Numbered from the stretch's first letter, positions 8,040 to 17,695 are shown. The stretch is DNA of 40,010 bases from Streptococcus sobrinus DSM 20742 = ATCC 33478 (GCF_000686605.1 NZ_JMLC01000021.1:1-40010); one strand, 5' to 3'. Notes: generated from the letters alone by a model not told the origin. A program made the numbers and translations.

Positions 8040-8062
8040 AAAAAAGCTATCATACGATAGCT
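8040..8062 (-). terminator. Intercistronic terminator or attenuator after tcyA
   Basis: AGCTATC, loop and GATAGCT (8045-8051 with 8056-8062) form a 7-bp stem. On the minus strand it is followed by six T, eight bases after the tcyA stop. Since tcyB and tcyC follow without a clear promoter, partial read-through is likely. Confidence 0.7.
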
Positions 8063-8070
8063 CTGTTCTA

Positions 8071-8901
8071 TTAGTTGAGGCTGGAAACGTAGTCGCCACC
8101 GAAATATTTCTTACTGAGTTTGGCCAGGGTGCCATCCTTTTGCAATTCCTTGACCCGCTTATTGACAAAAGCTCGCAGTTCCTTACCTTGGTCCGTTTTG
8201 GCAAAGAGAATGTATTCCTTACCGTCCTTCTCAGAACCGACCTTGTCCTTCAGCTGGCTAACGGTAAAGTTAAAGCCTTGATCCTTAGAAGCATAACTGG
8301 AAGAAATTTGGTCATAGAAGATGAAATCAATCTTCCCTTGGTCCAAATCTTGCAAGCGTGAGGTGAAGCCCGTTTGACCAGAAACATAGTTGACCTTGAT
8401 AGGATCTTTGTCAGGATGGGACTTATTCCAATCTTCCAAGGTTTGGGCATAATTTGAGCCGGCTAAGGCTTCCGTCGATTTCCCTGAAAGTTGCTCCAAC
8501 TTGTTGTACTTAGTCCCAGATTTGGTCACGATGGCATAATTTGAGACTGAGATAGGGTCGGAAAAGAGGTATTTCTTGGCCCGGTCGACATTGTAGTTGA
8601 AGTCATTGGCTGCGATTTGATAGCGGTCAGAATCAATTCCTGGTAGGATGGATTCAAACTCAGCCGTCTTAAACTTGAGGTTGTACTTCTTGGAATCTTT
8701 AAAAACAGCCTTCATGACCTCAATATCATAACCGGCCTGCTTATTATCTTTACCCGTATAGGTAAAGGGCGCTGTATCGGAGTCGGTTGCAACGACAATA
8801 TCCTCCTTGGCACCACTTCCAGACTTGGATGAGCAAGCTGCAAGTGTCAGGGCTCCCAGACCAAACACCAAGCCCGTTAGCACAATTTTTTTCAACTTCA
8901 T
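8071..8901 (-). CDS. tcyA: Amino acid (probably cystine) ABC transporter, substrate-binding lipoprotein
   Basis: An extracellular lipoprotein of 276 aa that captures the substrate for TcyBC. The signal peptide ends in LTLAAC, with lipidated Cys23, followed by a Ser/Gly linker. The rest is a periplasmic-binding-protein family 3 domain (VVATDSDTAPFTYTGKDNKQ, GYDIEVMKAV). Cystine is the likely ligand because of the gene order next to trxB and the CYS-box-like site upstream; other polar amino acids remain possible. The start is preceded by AAGGAG about 10 bases upstream. Confidence 0.85.
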   Translation of the reverse strand: MKLKKIVLTGLVFGLGALTLAACSSKSGSGAKEDIVVATDSDTAPFTYTGKDNKQAGYDIEVMKAVFKDSKKYNLKFKTAEFESILPGIDSDRYQIAANDFNYNVDRAKKYLFSDPISVSNYAIVTKSGTKYNKLEQLSGKSTEALAGSNYAQTLEDWNKSHPDKDPIKVNYVSGQTGFTSRLQDLDQGKIDFIFYDQISSSYASKDQGFNFTVSQLKDKVGSEKDGKEYILFAKTDQGKELRAFVNKRVKELQKDGTLAKLSKKYFGGDYVSSLN

Positions 8902-8934
8902 AGACAGTCTCCTTAACTTGTTAATCGTACAACT

Positions 8935-8964
8935 AGTTTAACATGGAGCAGACTTGCTGAACAA
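8935..8964 (-). promoter_or_regulatory. tcyA promoter
   Basis: On the minus strand TTGTTC (8959-8964), an 18-base spacer and TAAACT (8935-8940), with a TG two bases upstream of the -10. It lies 34 bases before the start codon. Confidence 0.6.
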
Positions 8965-8975
8965 TAGAGATTTTC

Positions 8976-9001
8976 TATCAGACGATAGATAACTTCAATC
9001 A
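8976..9001 (-). promoter_or_regulatory. CYS-box-like site (CmbR/CysR-type LysR regulator)
   Basis: On the minus strand TGATT-N9-TATCG-N2-TGATA. The published streptococcal CYS-box, as I recall it, is TGATA-N9-TATCA-N2-4-TGATA, so this has one mismatch in each of the first two blocks and exact spacing. It ends 11 bases upstream of the tcyA -35, a position suited to LysR-type activation. Confidence 0.6.
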
Positions 9002-9249
9002 GGCCGAGCCACATCTTAGCCAAATAGCAGCAAGCTGGGTGAGGCACTCTCAAAATGAGCTAACAAATGCTAGGTTTCAGGTTTTGAGAAGCCTAGAATT
9101 CCACCGTTTCTTAGAGAGCGAATCCCTTTGTTTAGACCAGATAAAACCAAATACACTAGAACATCAGCCTAGAAAGACCAGATAAAGTTGAGAGATAGAA
9201 CCCCATCTATAAGCTTAGGATACATGGGCATTCCCCGCTTACAAGATTA

Positions 9250-9279
9250 GAAAAGGCCGAGGCACAAGGCCCGACCTTC
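9250..9279 (-). terminator. Terminator of cshB
   Basis: On the minus strand AAGGTCGGG and CTCGGCCTT pair over 9 bp with two G-T wobbles around an 8-base loop, then TTTT. It starts about a dozen bases after the stop. Confidence 0.7.
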
Positions 9280-9290
9280 TTCTGTATTTT

Positions 9291-10634
9291 TTAGAAGCTC
9301 TGCTTCTTGGCCTTACGACTAGCACGCCCCTTGGCCTTGGCTGCTGCCCGGCGTTCCTTCCGCCGTTTTTCGTCAACCTTCCACTGGATTTTCTTCTTGT
9401 AACCCGGCTTAACCCTCTTCTTTTTCTTCTTGACCAAACCAATCATTTCCGTATCCAATTTCTGGTAGGATTTTTCTCGGTTAGTCCGACGATCACGGTC
9501 ATAGGTATCCAGAAATTGACCATTTTTAAAGACCTTAGGGACAAAGTTAATGCCCATCTTTTCGAGGTCACGGATATCGCTGTCATCGTTAGGCCGATAT
9601 AGGGTAATCGCTATACCAGATAAACCATTTCGCCCCGTCCGACCCACTCGGTGAACAAAGAAGGATAAATCTTGAGGAATGGCATCATTAATGACATGGC
9701 TAACTCCTTCAATATCAATTCCTCGAGCTGCCAAGTCAGTTGCTACAATAAACTCATAATCCAACCGTTTAATCTGGTTCATGATGCGTTTGCGCTCTCT
9801 TGGCGGAACACCACCATGAATTTTAGCAACTTTTAGTCCATTGGCCACCAGGAAATTGTGGAGCTCATCTGCTCGCTCCTTGGTATTGACAAAAATCATG
9901 GCCAAATAAGGATGAAGGCTGGTCAGGATTTCTAAAATCTGGGCATTCTTATCGCGACCCTTGGTCGAAAGCAACCAGTTATCAATGGTATCCGCAATCA
10001 CCGTCTGGGTCTTAATCTTCTCAATGACCGGATTAGTCAGGTATTTCTTCAAGAAGGGCTGGAGCTTCTGAGGAATCGTAGCCGAGAAGACCAGGAATTG
10101 GACTTGCTTGGGTAGGCCGGCAGCAATCTTATCGACCGTATCTAGGAAGCCCATGTCCATGGTCATATCAGCCTCATCGACTACAAAGGTTGAAGCCTTG
10201 TGGATATCTAGGTGACCCGATTTAATCAGGTCATAAATCCGTCCAGGTGTTCCGATGACAATCTGGGGCTGACCGGCTTTTAATTTTTCAATCTGACGAA
10301 GCTTGTCCGTCCCGCCAACATAGTTGACCAGACGAATCTCAGTCTCAGCCTGGTCAGCAATTTGCTTGGCTGCCTGATAAATCTGACTGGCCAATTCTCG
10401 ACTAGGAGCCGTAATAACTGCCTGAACCTCATGGAGATTTTCATCTAGTTTTTCAAAAATCGGCAGTAAAAAGGTGTGGGTTTTGCCCGAACCCGTCTTA
10501 GACTCTCCAACCAGATTGCGACCAGAGCGAACTAGCGGAATCAATTTGGCCTGAACCTGGGTCGGCTCCTTAAACTTTAAATGTTCCAAGGCCTGATTAA
10601 TGTAACCCTTGAAATTATAGTCTTTAAAACTCAT
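9291..10634 (-). CDS. cshB: DEAD-box RNA helicase CshB
   Basis: An ATP-dependent RNA helicase of 447 aa, linked in Bacillus to cold-shock translation and RNA turnover. Motifs in order: Q motif EPTQVQ (23-28), motif I SKTGSGKT (45-52), PSRELA, GGTDK, TPGR, DEAD (153-156), SAT (184-186), then ATDLAARGIDI and HRVGRTGR. The basic C-terminal tail, with VKPGYKKK and many Arg/Lys, closely resembles the B. subtilis CshB tail, which is why I use that name. It has its own RBS (AGAGGT) and terminator, and a terminator separates it from mraY upstream, so it is transcribed alone or by read-through. Confidence 0.9.
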   Translation of the reverse strand: MSFKDYNFKGYINQALEHLKFKEPTQVQAKLIPLVRSGRNLVGESKTGSGKTHTFLLPIFEKLDENLHEVQAVITAPSRELASQIYQAAKQIADQAETEIRLVNYVGGTDKLRQIEKLKAGQPQIVIGTPGRIYDLIKSGHLDIHKASTFVVDEADMTMDMGFLDTVDKIAAGLPKQVQFLVFSATIPQKLQPFLKKYLTNPVIEKIKTQTVIADTIDNWLLSTKGRDKNAQILEILTSLHPYLAMIFVNTKERADELHNFLVANGLKVAKIHGGVPPRERKRIMNQIKRLDYEFIVATDLAARGIDIEGVSHVINDAIPQDLSFFVHRVGRTGRNGLSGIAITLYRPNDDSDIRDLEKMGINFVPKVFKNGQFLDTYDRDRRTNREKSYQKLDTEMIGLVKKKKKRVKPGYKKKIQWKVDEKRRKERRAAAKAKGRASRKAKKQSF

Positions 10635-10693
10635 ACTTACCTCTTGGGGGCTCTATTAAGCCCTTTTTATCTTGTTGTTGCAGAAATTATTAT

Positions 10694-10729
10694 ACCAAAA
10701 GAAAGGCCTGAGAACCAGCTTCTCAGACC
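10694..10729 (-). terminator. Terminator of the rsmH-mraY cluster
   Basis: GGCCTGAGAA and TTCTCAGACC (10705-10714 and 10720-10729) pair around a 5-base loop. On the minus strand a T-rich tract TTTCTTTTGG follows, about 18 bases past the mraY stop. Confidence 0.75.
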
Positions 10730-10746
10730 TTTTGCCTTGCCTTTTC

Positions 10747-11760
10747 TTACTTGATTGCCAACCAAATCAGAAGGGCAATAAGACTGGAGCAGACACCGAC
10801 AGCCCAGAGGAAGGCATCAACCTTCCATTCGCTCCATTCTTTACCATTTCCAGACAGACCGCCTAATTCCAGATGATGGTGGAAGGGAGTCATGCGGAAA
10901 ATCCGTCGACCTTCCCCATATTTTTTCTTGGTAGCCTTGAAATAAGTCACCTGTAACATGACCGAAGCCGTTTCAAAAACATAAACCAGACCGATAAGAA
11001 GCAGGGTCCATTCCTGCCGCAGAGCAATAGAAATGGAAGCCAGCATAGCTCCCAGAGCCAGACTCCCCACATCTCCCATAAAGACCTTAGCAGGCTTATG
11101 GTTGAAGACGAAGAAGCCAAGCAGACCACCAATCATAACCACAATAATCAAGAGAATATCTGGCTGTCTCTGAACATAGGCAATGATTCCATAGGCAATC
11201 AAGGAAATAACCACAGAAATCGAAGCCAAACCATCAATGCCATCGGTCAAATTAACCGCATTGGAGAAGCCAACCACCCAGAAAAGGACGAAGGCTAAAT
11301 AGAAGATACCGATATGGAGCTGGAAGCCAAAAATATTGATGGCATCCGTTCCGCTAGGCCGAACATGGGTAAAGTAGAAAATCAGACCTGCAAGAATCTG
11401 CAAGAGCATCTTCTGCCAGGGTGTCAGCCCTTCGTTAATTTTCTTAAAAATCTTGAGAAAGTCATCTAAGAAGCCGATGATTCCGTAGATAACGACAATC
11501 GAGAGAATCCCAGCCGTTGCCCCAAAGGCAGCCCCACGAAAGAGACTCAAGGTTGAGAAGGCCAGGGTCACCAGGGTCGCTACCAGGATAAAGACCGTCC
11601 CGCCCATAGTCGGTGTCCCTGCCTTAGCCAAATGCTGCTTGACATCTTCATGCATCTGTTGACCGGCAATTTTCTTGGCCTGATAAAACTTGATAAAGAA
11701 GGGGATGCCAATCACCGTCAGGATGAAGGCAATCAGACCTGCTAATAATATGGTTAACAT
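10747..11760 (-). CDS. mraY: Phospho-N-acetylmuramoyl-pentapeptide transferase
   Basis: The membrane enzyme that transfers phospho-MurNAc-pentapeptide to undecaprenyl phosphate, making lipid I, the first membrane step of peptidoglycan synthesis. It is 337 aa with about ten helices. Conserved family blocks include the [10 protein letters not shown] loop with its catalytic aspartates, [11 protein letters not shown], and the histidine-rich TPFHHHLE. It starts one base after the pbp2X stop, with its Shine-Dalgarno (TAGGAG) inside the end of pbp2X, so the genes are translationally coupled. It is the last gene of the rsmH-ftsL-pbp2X-mraY cluster. Confidence 0.95.
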   Translation of the reverse strand: MLTILLAGLIAFILTVIGIPFFIKFYQAKKIAGQQMHEDVKQHLAKAGTPTMGGTVFILVATLVTLAFSTLSLFRGAAFGATAGILSIVVIYGIIGFLDDFLKIFKKINEGLTPWQKMLLQILAGLIFYFTHVRPSGTDAINIFGFQLHIGIFYLAFVLFWVVGFSNAVNLTDGIDGLASISVVISLIAYGIIAYVQRQPDILLIIVVMIGGLLGFFVFNHKPAKVFMGDVGSLALGAMLASISIALRQEWTLLLIGLVYVFETASVMLQVTYFKATKKKYGEGRRIFRMTPFHHHLELGGLSGNGKEWSEWKVDAFLWAVGVCSSLIALLIWLAIK

Positions 11761-11761
11761 C

Positions 11762-14020
11762 TTAGTCTCCTAGTGTAATCGTCAATTTTTTAACATTTTT
11801 CAGTTTGGAACCTGAGTCAATATTCTGCTTAGTAACAGTCCCTGAATTTGAACCCTTGAAGGACACCTTAATGCCCATCCAATCCGCAAAGGTCTTGACA
11901 TTTTCCTTGGTCCAGCCATACATATCAGGCAAGGCCTTAAGCTTGTCAGTCAAAATCAGGACCTGATCGCCAGCCTTAACATCGCTGCCAGCCTTAACAG
12001 ACGTCTTCTCAACCTTGCTACCAGTCCCTAGAGGAACCACATGGGCCAGATTTTGCCGCAGGGTGGTTGAAGCATCTCCAGCATTCTTACCGGTAAAGTC
12101 TGGCATCTTATAGCCCGTTTCAGATGAAGCCTGTGAGCTGACAGAAGTTGATGACAGTTCATCTTGCATGAGCATTGCTTGTTCTAAAACAGGATTGACC
12201 ACATCAGACCAGAAGGTCGAACTAAAGTTCTCAGGTTTTTTCAGGGTTACATACATGATGAATTTAGGATCGTCAGAAGGAACCATAGCCACTACTGAAT
12301 AGATGTAGCTGTGTTCACCCTGCTCATAACCACCATCACCAGCAGCGTATTGAGCCGTACCAGATTTAACAGCAACAGAATAGTTACCAACTTGGATGAT
12401 TGGTGCAGAATTTGTTGCCGAATAAAGAGTACCGTAGGTCGGATCTGTCCCGACATCTACCATATAGTTGCGGGTTTGCGATGCAGCATCTGAAGAAACA
12501 GGATTACCAACGACTTCCGTTGAGCCAACCCGACTACTGTTATCATCGGAATCATAAATTTGACTGATGAAACGGGGTTCTAGCATAACTCCATTGTTGG
12601 CAACCGCCGTAAAGGCCCGCAACATTTGAACCTCAGTAACTGAGACTCCTTGACCAAAGGCTGACATAGCTGCCGTAACCTTATTATCCAAAGAAACCGA
12701 CCCAGATTCCTCATTGTCCATACCGAAACGTGTCGGCAGGCCAAAACGGAATTTAGACAAATAATTTCCCCAAGTCGAATCGCCCAATTGTTGCTCAAGA
12801 ATGGTCATCCCAACATTGGAAGAATAAGAGAACCCTTGAGCCAGAGTCATGGTTTGACCGCCCGAACTTCCTTCGTTGACCGCCCAGTCATTGATGGTGG
12901 TATCAGCAATCTTGATACCATCACCATTGTAGTAAGTTTGGTTAGCATTGAAGGCTCCTTCATTGAGGGCCGAAGCCAGCAACATGACCTTCATGGTGGA
13001 ACCAGGCTCGAAATTGGTCCCGTAGAGCATATTATTCCAGTTATAGCCCTCGTCCTTGCTCATTCCTTGTAGGGTATCAGCATTATAGGTTGGACGTTGG
13101 GTGGTCGCTAAAATTTCACCGCTCTTGGCATTAACCAAAGTAGCACTGGCATCCGTTGCACTACCCACTTTTTCCATAAAAGTGTTCATCTGGGTTTCCA
13201 AATAGGTCTGCAAGGTCGCATCCAGAGTGGTGTAGACATCACGGCCATCAACGGTCTTTTTGACATTTTTTCCTGTTCCAAACAGAATATTTCCATTTTG
13301 GTCCTTTTCGTAAGTTACCTTACCATCAGTCCCTGACAAAATATCATTCATAGAGGCTTCAAGACCAGTCGCGCCAACTAGGGTAGAGTCCCCCTTTTTG
13401 CCATTTTTACTTTGGGCAATCCCGATAAATTCCGAAGCAAACGTTCCGTTGGGATAGAGGCGGCTGGAACTGGTATCAAAGTCTACCCCTTTGATACCGG
13501 CATCCTTGGCCGCTTCTGAAATGGCCTGCATGGTTGAGTAGGATAGATTTGTTCCCTTGCTGCCAAAATAGACTTGGGTCAATTTTGGCTGCCTCAATTG
13601 CTTAAGGGCATAATCTTTTTCCACGCCCAACTGCTGATTAAGAATGTCAGCCAGCTTGTCAAAGTCCTTGCCTTGGACATAGAGCTTTTCATTTTTAGCA
13701 GAGACATACTTTTTATCAATGATCGCATAGATGGTGTAGGTTGTTGAATTTTCTGCAATCACATTCCCATTGCGGTCATAGATAGACCCCCGCTTGGCAG
13801 CCTTAGTTACCGTTGTCTGATAGACAGCCTTGGCCTTGGGCGCTAACTTGACCCCAAACTTAGAATCGGTCCCAATGATAATGGCAAAGTTAATAATAAA
13901 GATAAAAAAGATGAAAATAGTTGTAATCATCAAATTTTGACCAACCCGTTCCCGATTGGCCCGAGGTCCTCGCCGATCCTTGGTCACATAGGACAAAAAG
14001 CGATTAATCAAGTTCTTCAT
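11762..14020 (-). CDS. pbp2X: Penicillin-binding protein 2X (class B, septal transpeptidase)
   Basis: A 752-aa septal DD-transpeptidase and beta-lactam target that works with FtsW at division. It has a cytoplasmic N-terminus, one membrane helix (about 31-50), a PBP dimerisation domain, and a transpeptidase domain with STMK (Ser341), SSN in YSSNVGM and KSGT in VKSGTAQ. Two PASTA-like repeats follow at the C-terminus ([12 protein letters not shown] and [13 protein letters not shown]). Length matches streptococcal PBP2x (about 750 aa). It starts three bases after the ftsL stop. The motifs next to the active site look wild-type by eye; no resistance inference is made. Confidence 0.95.
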   Translation of the reverse strand: MKNLINRFLSYVTKDRRGPRANRERVGQNLMITTIFIFFIFIINFAIIIGTDSKFGVKLAPKAKAVYQTTVTKAAKRGSIYDRNGNVIAENSTTYTIYAIIDKKYVSAKNEKLYVQGKDFDKLADILNQQLGVEKDYALKQLRQPKLTQVYFGSKGTNLSYSTMQAISEAAKDAGIKGVDFDTSSSRLYPNGTFASEFIGIAQSKNGKKGDSTLVGATGLEASMNDILSGTDGKVTYEKDQNGNILFGTGKNVKKTVDGRDVYTTLDATLQTYLETQMNTFMEKVGSATDASATLVNAKSGEILATTQRPTYNADTLQGMSKDEGYNWNNMLYGTNFEPGSTMKVMLLASALNEGAFNANQTYYNGDGIKIADTTINDWAVNEGSSGGQTMTLAQGFSYSSNVGMTILEQQLGDSTWGNYLSKFRFGLPTRFGMDNEESGSVSLDNKVTAAMSAFGQGVSVTEVQMLRAFTAVANNGVMLEPRFISQIYDSDDNSSRVGSTEVVGNPVSSDAASQTRNYMVDVGTDPTYGTLYSATNSAPIIQVGNYSVAVKSGTAQYAAGDGGYEQGEHSYIYSVVAMVPSDDPKFIMYVTLKKPENFSSTFWSDVVNPVLEQAMLMQDELSSTSVSSQASSETGYKMPDFTGKNAGDASTTLRQNLAHVVPLGTGSKVEKTSVKAGSDVKAGDQVLILTDKLKALPDMYGWTKENVKTFADWMGIKVSFKGSNSGTVTKQNIDSGSKLKNVKKLTITLGD

Positions 14021-14023
14021 GCT

Positions 14024-14359
14024 CTACTTGTTACTCCCGACATTTCCAAGATTAGAGTTATCAATATTGAGGCCAGCCTTTTTCGCAATCTCTGCAATCC
14101 GGTCCGAACGTGTTAGCTCATTGACCTCCTGTTTGGCATTGTTTAAGTCCGTCTCAGCATCACTAATCTGACTATTGACTTTAGTAATTTGTTGCTTTAC
14201 TTGAAGATTGCGACTCTGCAAGTAAATAATTCCCACAGCCATGAGGACTGCGGTGATAATAATCGAGCCGTAGAAGGCAATCTCCAGACGAGAAAACTTC
14301 CGAAACCGCTTCTGAAAGGCATTTTGAATTGCTACTTCTTCTTGCTTATTATTTGCCAT
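14024..14359 (-). CDS. ftsL: Cell division protein FtsL
   Basis: A 111-aa bitopic division protein that forms a complex with DivIB and DivIC. A basic cytoplasmic N-terminus (KRFRKFSR) is followed by one membrane helix (about 28-48) and an extracellular coiled coil (LQSRNLQVKQQITKVNSQISDAETDL) ending in the usual RIAEIAKKAGL. The identification rests on this architecture plus its fixed place between rsmH and pbp2X, since FtsL sequence is poorly conserved. Ten bases separate it from the rsmH stop. Confidence 0.9.
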   Translation of the reverse strand: MANNKQEEVAIQNAFQKRFRKFSRLEIAFYGSIIITAVLMAVGIIYLQSRNLQVKQQITKVNSQISDAETDLNNAKQEVNELTRSDRIAEIAKKAGLNIDNSNLGNVGSNK

Positions 14360-14368
14360 AAATATCTA

Positions 14369-15319
14369 CTACTTTCGAATTTTTTTCGCCACTCTGAGCT
14401 TGGCTGAATGAGCCCGATTATTAACCGCCAGCTCCTCTTGTGACGGTAAAATTGGCTTGCGATTGACTAAGGCAATCTTAGGCTGCATCTCCTCTGGAAT
14501 AAAGGGCAGGCCCTTGGGCACATCCACCGTTGAGGCTTCTTTAAAGAGTTGTTTGGTCAGGCGATCCTCCAAGGAATGGAAGGTAATGACCGAAATCCGA
14601 CCATCCAGAGCCAAAAGCTCCAAAGCCTGCTGAATGGACTCATCCGCCGCTCCAAGTTCATCATTGACAGCAATCCGGATGGCCTGAAAAATTTGCTTGG
14701 CCGGATGGCCCTTCTTTTTTAATTCCTTGGCTGGCTTGGCCGACTTGATGATGTCAGCCAACTGAGTCGTTGTCTCAATTGGTTTAATTGCCCTTGCCTG
14801 CTCAATCTTACGGGCAATCTGTTTGGAAAATTTATCTTCCCCATATTTGAAAAAGATTCTCACCAAATCCTGATAGCTATAGTTGTTGACCACATCATAG
14901 GCCAACAAGTCAGCATCCTGATTCATCCGCATATCTAGAGGAGCATCCTGCTTATAGGAAAAACCCCGCTCCCGCTGGTCCAACTGAGGACTAGAAACTC
15001 CTAAATCGTAAAGGATTCCGTCAATTTCACTCACCCCCTGCTCGGCCAGCCGAGCCTTGAGGTTGCGAAAATTATCCTTGATAAAAGTCACCATGCCCCT
15101 ATCCAGGTAATCCTTGAGCTTGACTTGGGCATTATCAATAGCCGTCTGATCCTGATCAAAACAGTAAAGATGACCTTCAGGCCCCAGTTGGGACAGCAAA
15201 TAAGAACTGTGACCAGCCCCACCCAAGGTGGCATCAACATAGACACCATCAGGTTTGAGGTCCAGCATATCAACCGTTTCATGAAGAAGGACGGTCACAT
15301 GGTGAAATTCATTTGTCAT
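14369..15319 (-). CDS. rsmH: 16S rRNA (cytosine-1402-N4)-methyltransferase
   Basis: It methylates N4 of C1402 in 16S rRNA with SAM. The protein is 316 aa from the chosen start [14 protein letters not shown], which matches the conserved N-terminus of the family. SAM motif I is [10 protein letters not shown] (29-38), and [14 protein letters not shown] and ISFHSLEDR-type blocks (here ITFHSLEDR) follow. A 38-codon upstream extension is open but not family-like and was rejected. A TAAAAT -10-like hexamer ends seven bases before the ATG, so the message may have almost no leader. Confidence 0.95.
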   Translation of the reverse strand: MTNEFHHVTVLLHETVDMLDLKPDGVYVDATLGGAGHSSYLLSQLGPEGHLYCFDQDQTAIDNAQVKLKDYLDRGMVTFIKDNFRNLKARLAEQGVSEIDGILYDLGVSSPQLDQRERGFSYKQDAPLDMRMNQDADLLAYDVVNNYSYQDLVRIFFKYGEDKFSKQIARKIEQARAIKPIETTTQLADIIKSAKPAKELKKKGHPAKQIFQAIRIAVNDELGAADESIQQALELLALDGRISVITFHSLEDRLTKQLFKEASTVDVPKGLPFIPEEMQPKIALVNRKPILPSQEELAVNNRAHSAKLRVAKKIRK

Positions 15320-15326
15320 AACCCTT

Positions 15327-15332
15327 ATTTTA
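15327..15332 (-). promoter_or_regulatory. Candidate -10 box close to the rsmH start
   Basis: The minus strand reads TGGTAAAAT (extended -10 type), ending seven bases before the start codon. The -35 is poor. If used, transcription would begin near the ATG. Confidence 0.35.
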
Positions 15333-15410
15333 CCACAAATGTAGCAGATATGCCCAAAGATTTCATGCCAAGAAAGAGGAAAGCTTTTCCATTTTTCACC
15401 CAGCGATGCA

Positions 15411-15470
15411 CACCCGTCTTGCGGGTGGTTCATTCGTTTCGTACCTGCGGAGCGAAACTGACTAAAGTCA
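15411..15470. repeat. Cluster of three small stem-loops
   Basis: CACCCG/CGGGTG (15411-15427), GTTTCG/CGAAAC (15436-15441 with 15453-15458) and TGACTAAAGTCA (15459-15470) lie side by side between rsmH and the proA terminator. The last is followed by CTAG, as in the larger array at 5427-5850. Confidence 0.6.
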
Positions 15471-15474
15471 CTAG

Positions 15475-15501
15475 AAAAAGGCCGTACTTTTGCACGACCT
15501 T
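15475..15501 (-). terminator. Terminator of proBA
   Basis: On the minus strand AAGGTCGTGC, loop AAAA and GTACGGCCTT pair over 10 bp with two wobbles, then TTT follows. It is five bases past the proA stop. Confidence 0.8.
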
Positions 15502-15505
15502 GTCA

Positions 15506-16756
15506 TTATCCTCTAATTTGACCTTGACCATTGATATAGAACTTGGTGGAGGTCAGGGCTTCCAGTCCCATAGGGCCACGGGCATGAATCTTTTGGGTGG
15601 AAATACCGATTTCTGCACCTAGACCAAAGACGAAACCATCCGTGAAACGAGTGGAGGCATTGACATAGACGGCCGCCGCATCCACCTGATCTTGGAAAGC
15701 CTCGGCTGCTGTGATGTCCTGGGTGATGATACTTTCTGAGTGATGAGTGGTGTAGGTGTTGATCCAATCAATAGCCCCTTGCAGGCTATCAACGACCTTG
15801 ACCGACATGATATAATCCAAAAACTCAGTCGCAAAATCCTCAGAACTAGCAGGCAGAGCTTCAGGCATGAGGGGTAAGGCCCGATCATCTGCCCGAAATT
15901 GAACTGGATGAACCTCTTTAATAGCTGCAGCTAGCTTGGGCAGAAATTCAACTGCCACATCCTGGTGAACCACCAGACTCTCGGCGGCATTGCAGACACT
16001 AGGCCGCTGGGTTTTAGCATTAATGACAATCTTGGTCGCCATCTCCAAATCAGCCGTCTTATCAACATAGATATGAACATTGCCGACACCGGTCTCAATA
16101 ACAGGCACCTTGGCTTTGGCCTTTACTGTCTGAATCAAACGGACCCCACCTCGAGGAATCAAGAGATCCACATAATCGGTAGCTTGCATCAAATCTTCGG
16201 CCACTGCATGGCTGGTGTCCTCCACCAGTTGAACCACATCAGGATTGTGGCCTGCATCTACTAGAGTCTGGCGTAAGACCTGGACCAGAGCCTTATTGGA
16301 ATTGATGGCATCACGACCCCCCCGTAGGATAATAGCATTATTAGTCTTAAAAGCTAGGCTAAAGGCATCCACAGAGACATTGGGACGACTTTCAAAAATC
16401 ATCCCAATCACGCCCATAGGCACCCGCTTTTGCACAATTTTCAGGCCATCTAGGTTGGTAAAGCCCTGAATAACCTGACCAATCGGATCCTGTAAATCGG
16501 TTACCTGACGCAAGCCCTCGGCCATGGCTCCAATCCGTTGATCGGTCAAACGCAAACGGTCTTCCATAACAGAGCTAATGCCGTGTTCCTTGGCCTTAGC
16601 CAAATCCTTGGCATTCTCTGCTAAAATTCCTTCGCTGTCTCGAATCAAGGCAGCAGCTGTCTGCAAGAGAACTCGATTTTTCTCAGCAGTCCCCAAATCT
16701 AGTAAATCTCGACTGGCCTGCTTAGCCTTTTGCCCCAGCGCTTCAATCACTGTCAT
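15506..16756 (-). CDS. proA: Glutamate-5-semialdehyde dehydrogenase (gamma-glutamyl phosphate reductase)
   Basis: The second enzyme of proline synthesis. It reduces gamma-glutamyl phosphate to the semialdehyde with NADPH. It is 416 aa, the usual length. The aldehyde-dehydrogenase-like fold is recognised by [26 protein letters not shown] and the catalytic cysteine in RPSVCNAAE (Cys255). A strong site, AAGGAGGTAACTT, directly precedes the ATG. It follows proB by 99 bases on the same strand, forming the proBA operon. No proC lies in the window. Confidence 0.95.
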   Translation of the reverse strand: MTVIEALGQKAKQASRDLLDLGTAEKNRVLLQTAAALIRDSEGILAENAKDLAKAKEHGISSVMEDRLRLTDQRIGAMAEGLRQVTDLQDPIGQVIQGFTNLDGLKIVQKRVPMGVIGMIFESRPNVSVDAFSLAFKTNNAIILRGGRDAINSNKALVQVLRQTLVDAGHNPDVVQLVEDTSHAVAEDLMQATDYVDLLIPRGGVRLIQTVKAKAKVPVIETGVGNVHIYVDKTADLEMATKIVINAKTQRPSVCNAAESLVVHQDVAVEFLPKLAAAIKEVHPVQFRADDRALPLMPEALPASSEDFATEFLDYIMSVKVVDSLQGAIDWINTYTTHHSESIITQDITAAEAFQDQVDAAAVYVNASTRFTDGFVFGLGAEIGISTQKIHARGPMGLEALTSTKFYINGQGQIRG

Positions 16757-16855
16757 AAGTTACCTCCTTGCTTAGTTCTGACATTCAAGATTGTTTTTGT
16801 CTAAACTGCTTATCTAGCCTGTCTCAAGAGTCCTAAATTTCAGAGCTAGTCCAAA

Positions 16856-17659
16856 TTATTCAACTTCCTTAAACCAAGTTCCCAGTTTTTCACCGGCTAA
16901 AAGTCGCAAGATATCTCGAGGGTTCTCTCCATTCATGAGAACCATCTGGCCCTTGTTTTCAAATATTATTTGGGCCGACTGAACCTTACTGAGCATGCCG
17001 CCAGTCCCAAATTTACTACCGGCACCACCTGCTGAAGCCAGAATTTCATCACTAATTTCTGTCACTTGATCCCGTAGGGCAGCATCCTCATAAACATTAG
17101 GATTCTTATCAAAGAGGCCATCAATATCTGAGAGCATGATTAAGAGGTCGGCATCTGTAATCGTCGCTACGACGGCTGACAGACGGTCATTATCGCCAAA
17201 CTTAGTCTGGTGATCCATCTCCTCAATACTGACAGCATCATTTTCATTAACCACAGGAACAATCCCTAGCTTAATCAAAGACTCAAAGGCATTGGTGAAA
17301 TTCTCCAAGCTCTCAGGATAGACCACGACATCGCGGGTAATCAGGAGCTGGCTAACCTTGGTCTGATAGTGAGAAAAGACCTGTGAATAGAGGCTCATCA
17401 TGGCCACCTGGCCGACACTAGAAACCGCCTGTTGTTGAGCAATTTCCGCCGGACGCTTCTCCATGCCCAAAACATTGAGGCCAAATCCCATGGCACCTGA
17501 GGAGACCAGGATGACTTCCTTGCCCTGATTCATCAAATCAGAAATGACAAAGGCCAGCTGATCAATTTTATTAAGGTTAATCTTTCCATTGGGCAAAACC
17601 AGCGAACTGGTCCCCACCTTGATGACCAGACGCTTGACCCCTGTAAAATTACGTTTCAT
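16856..17659 (-). CDS. proB: Glutamate 5-kinase, short form
   Basis: The first enzyme of proline synthesis, which phosphorylates glutamate. At 267 aa it consists of the amino acid kinase domain only (VIKVGTSSL near the N-terminus, VVNENDAVS, and [11 protein letters not shown] for nucleotide binding). The C-terminal PUA domain of the longer bacterial enzymes is absent, as is usual in streptococci. The only Shine-Dalgarno-like sequence, AGGAG, lies one base from the ATG, which is too close. A perfect TATAAT ends seven bases before the ATG. The gene may therefore be read from a nearly leaderless message. Confidence 0.9.
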   Translation of the reverse strand: MKRNFTGVKRLVIKVGTSSLVLPNGKINLNKIDQLAFVISDLMNQGKEVILVSSGAMGFGLNVLGMEKRPAEIAQQQAVSSVGQVAMMSLYSQVFSHYQTKVSQLLITRDVVVYPESLENFTNAFESLIKLGIVPVVNENDAVSIEEMDHQTKFGDNDRLSAVVATITDADLLIMLSDIDGLFDKNPNVYEDAALRDQVTEISDEILASAGGAGSKFGTGGMLSKVQSAQIIFENKGQMVLMNGENPRDILRLLAGEKLGTWFKEVE

Positions 17660-17666
17660 ACTCCTA

Positions 17667-17695
17667 ATTATACACTAAAAGCCGTGCCTTGGCAC
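17667..17695 (-). promoter_or_regulatory. proBA promoter, overlapping the exporter terminator
   Basis: On the minus strand GTGCCA (17690-17695), a 17-base spacer and a perfect TATAAT (17667-17672). The -35 lies in the stem of the upstream terminator, and the -10 ends seven bases before the proB ATG. Confidence 0.55.

Larger units (their letters stand above)
8902..9290. other. 389-bp intergenic region between cshB and tcyA
   Basis: It holds the tcyA promoter and CYS-box near 8935-9001 and the cshB terminator at 9250-9279. Between them, TCTCAAAA (9048-9055) pairs with TTTTGAGA (9082-9089), and the crossing pair CTAGG (9070-9074) / CCTAG (9092-9096) would compete with it. AGACCAGATAAA occurs twice (9134-9145, 9175-9186). 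No gene seen. Confidence 0.6.

Noticed and set aside
15320..15433. 38-codon N-terminal extension of rsmH
   Set aside because: The family starts at [14 protein letters not shown]; the extension crosses hairpins and a promoter-like sequence and has no ribosome site.
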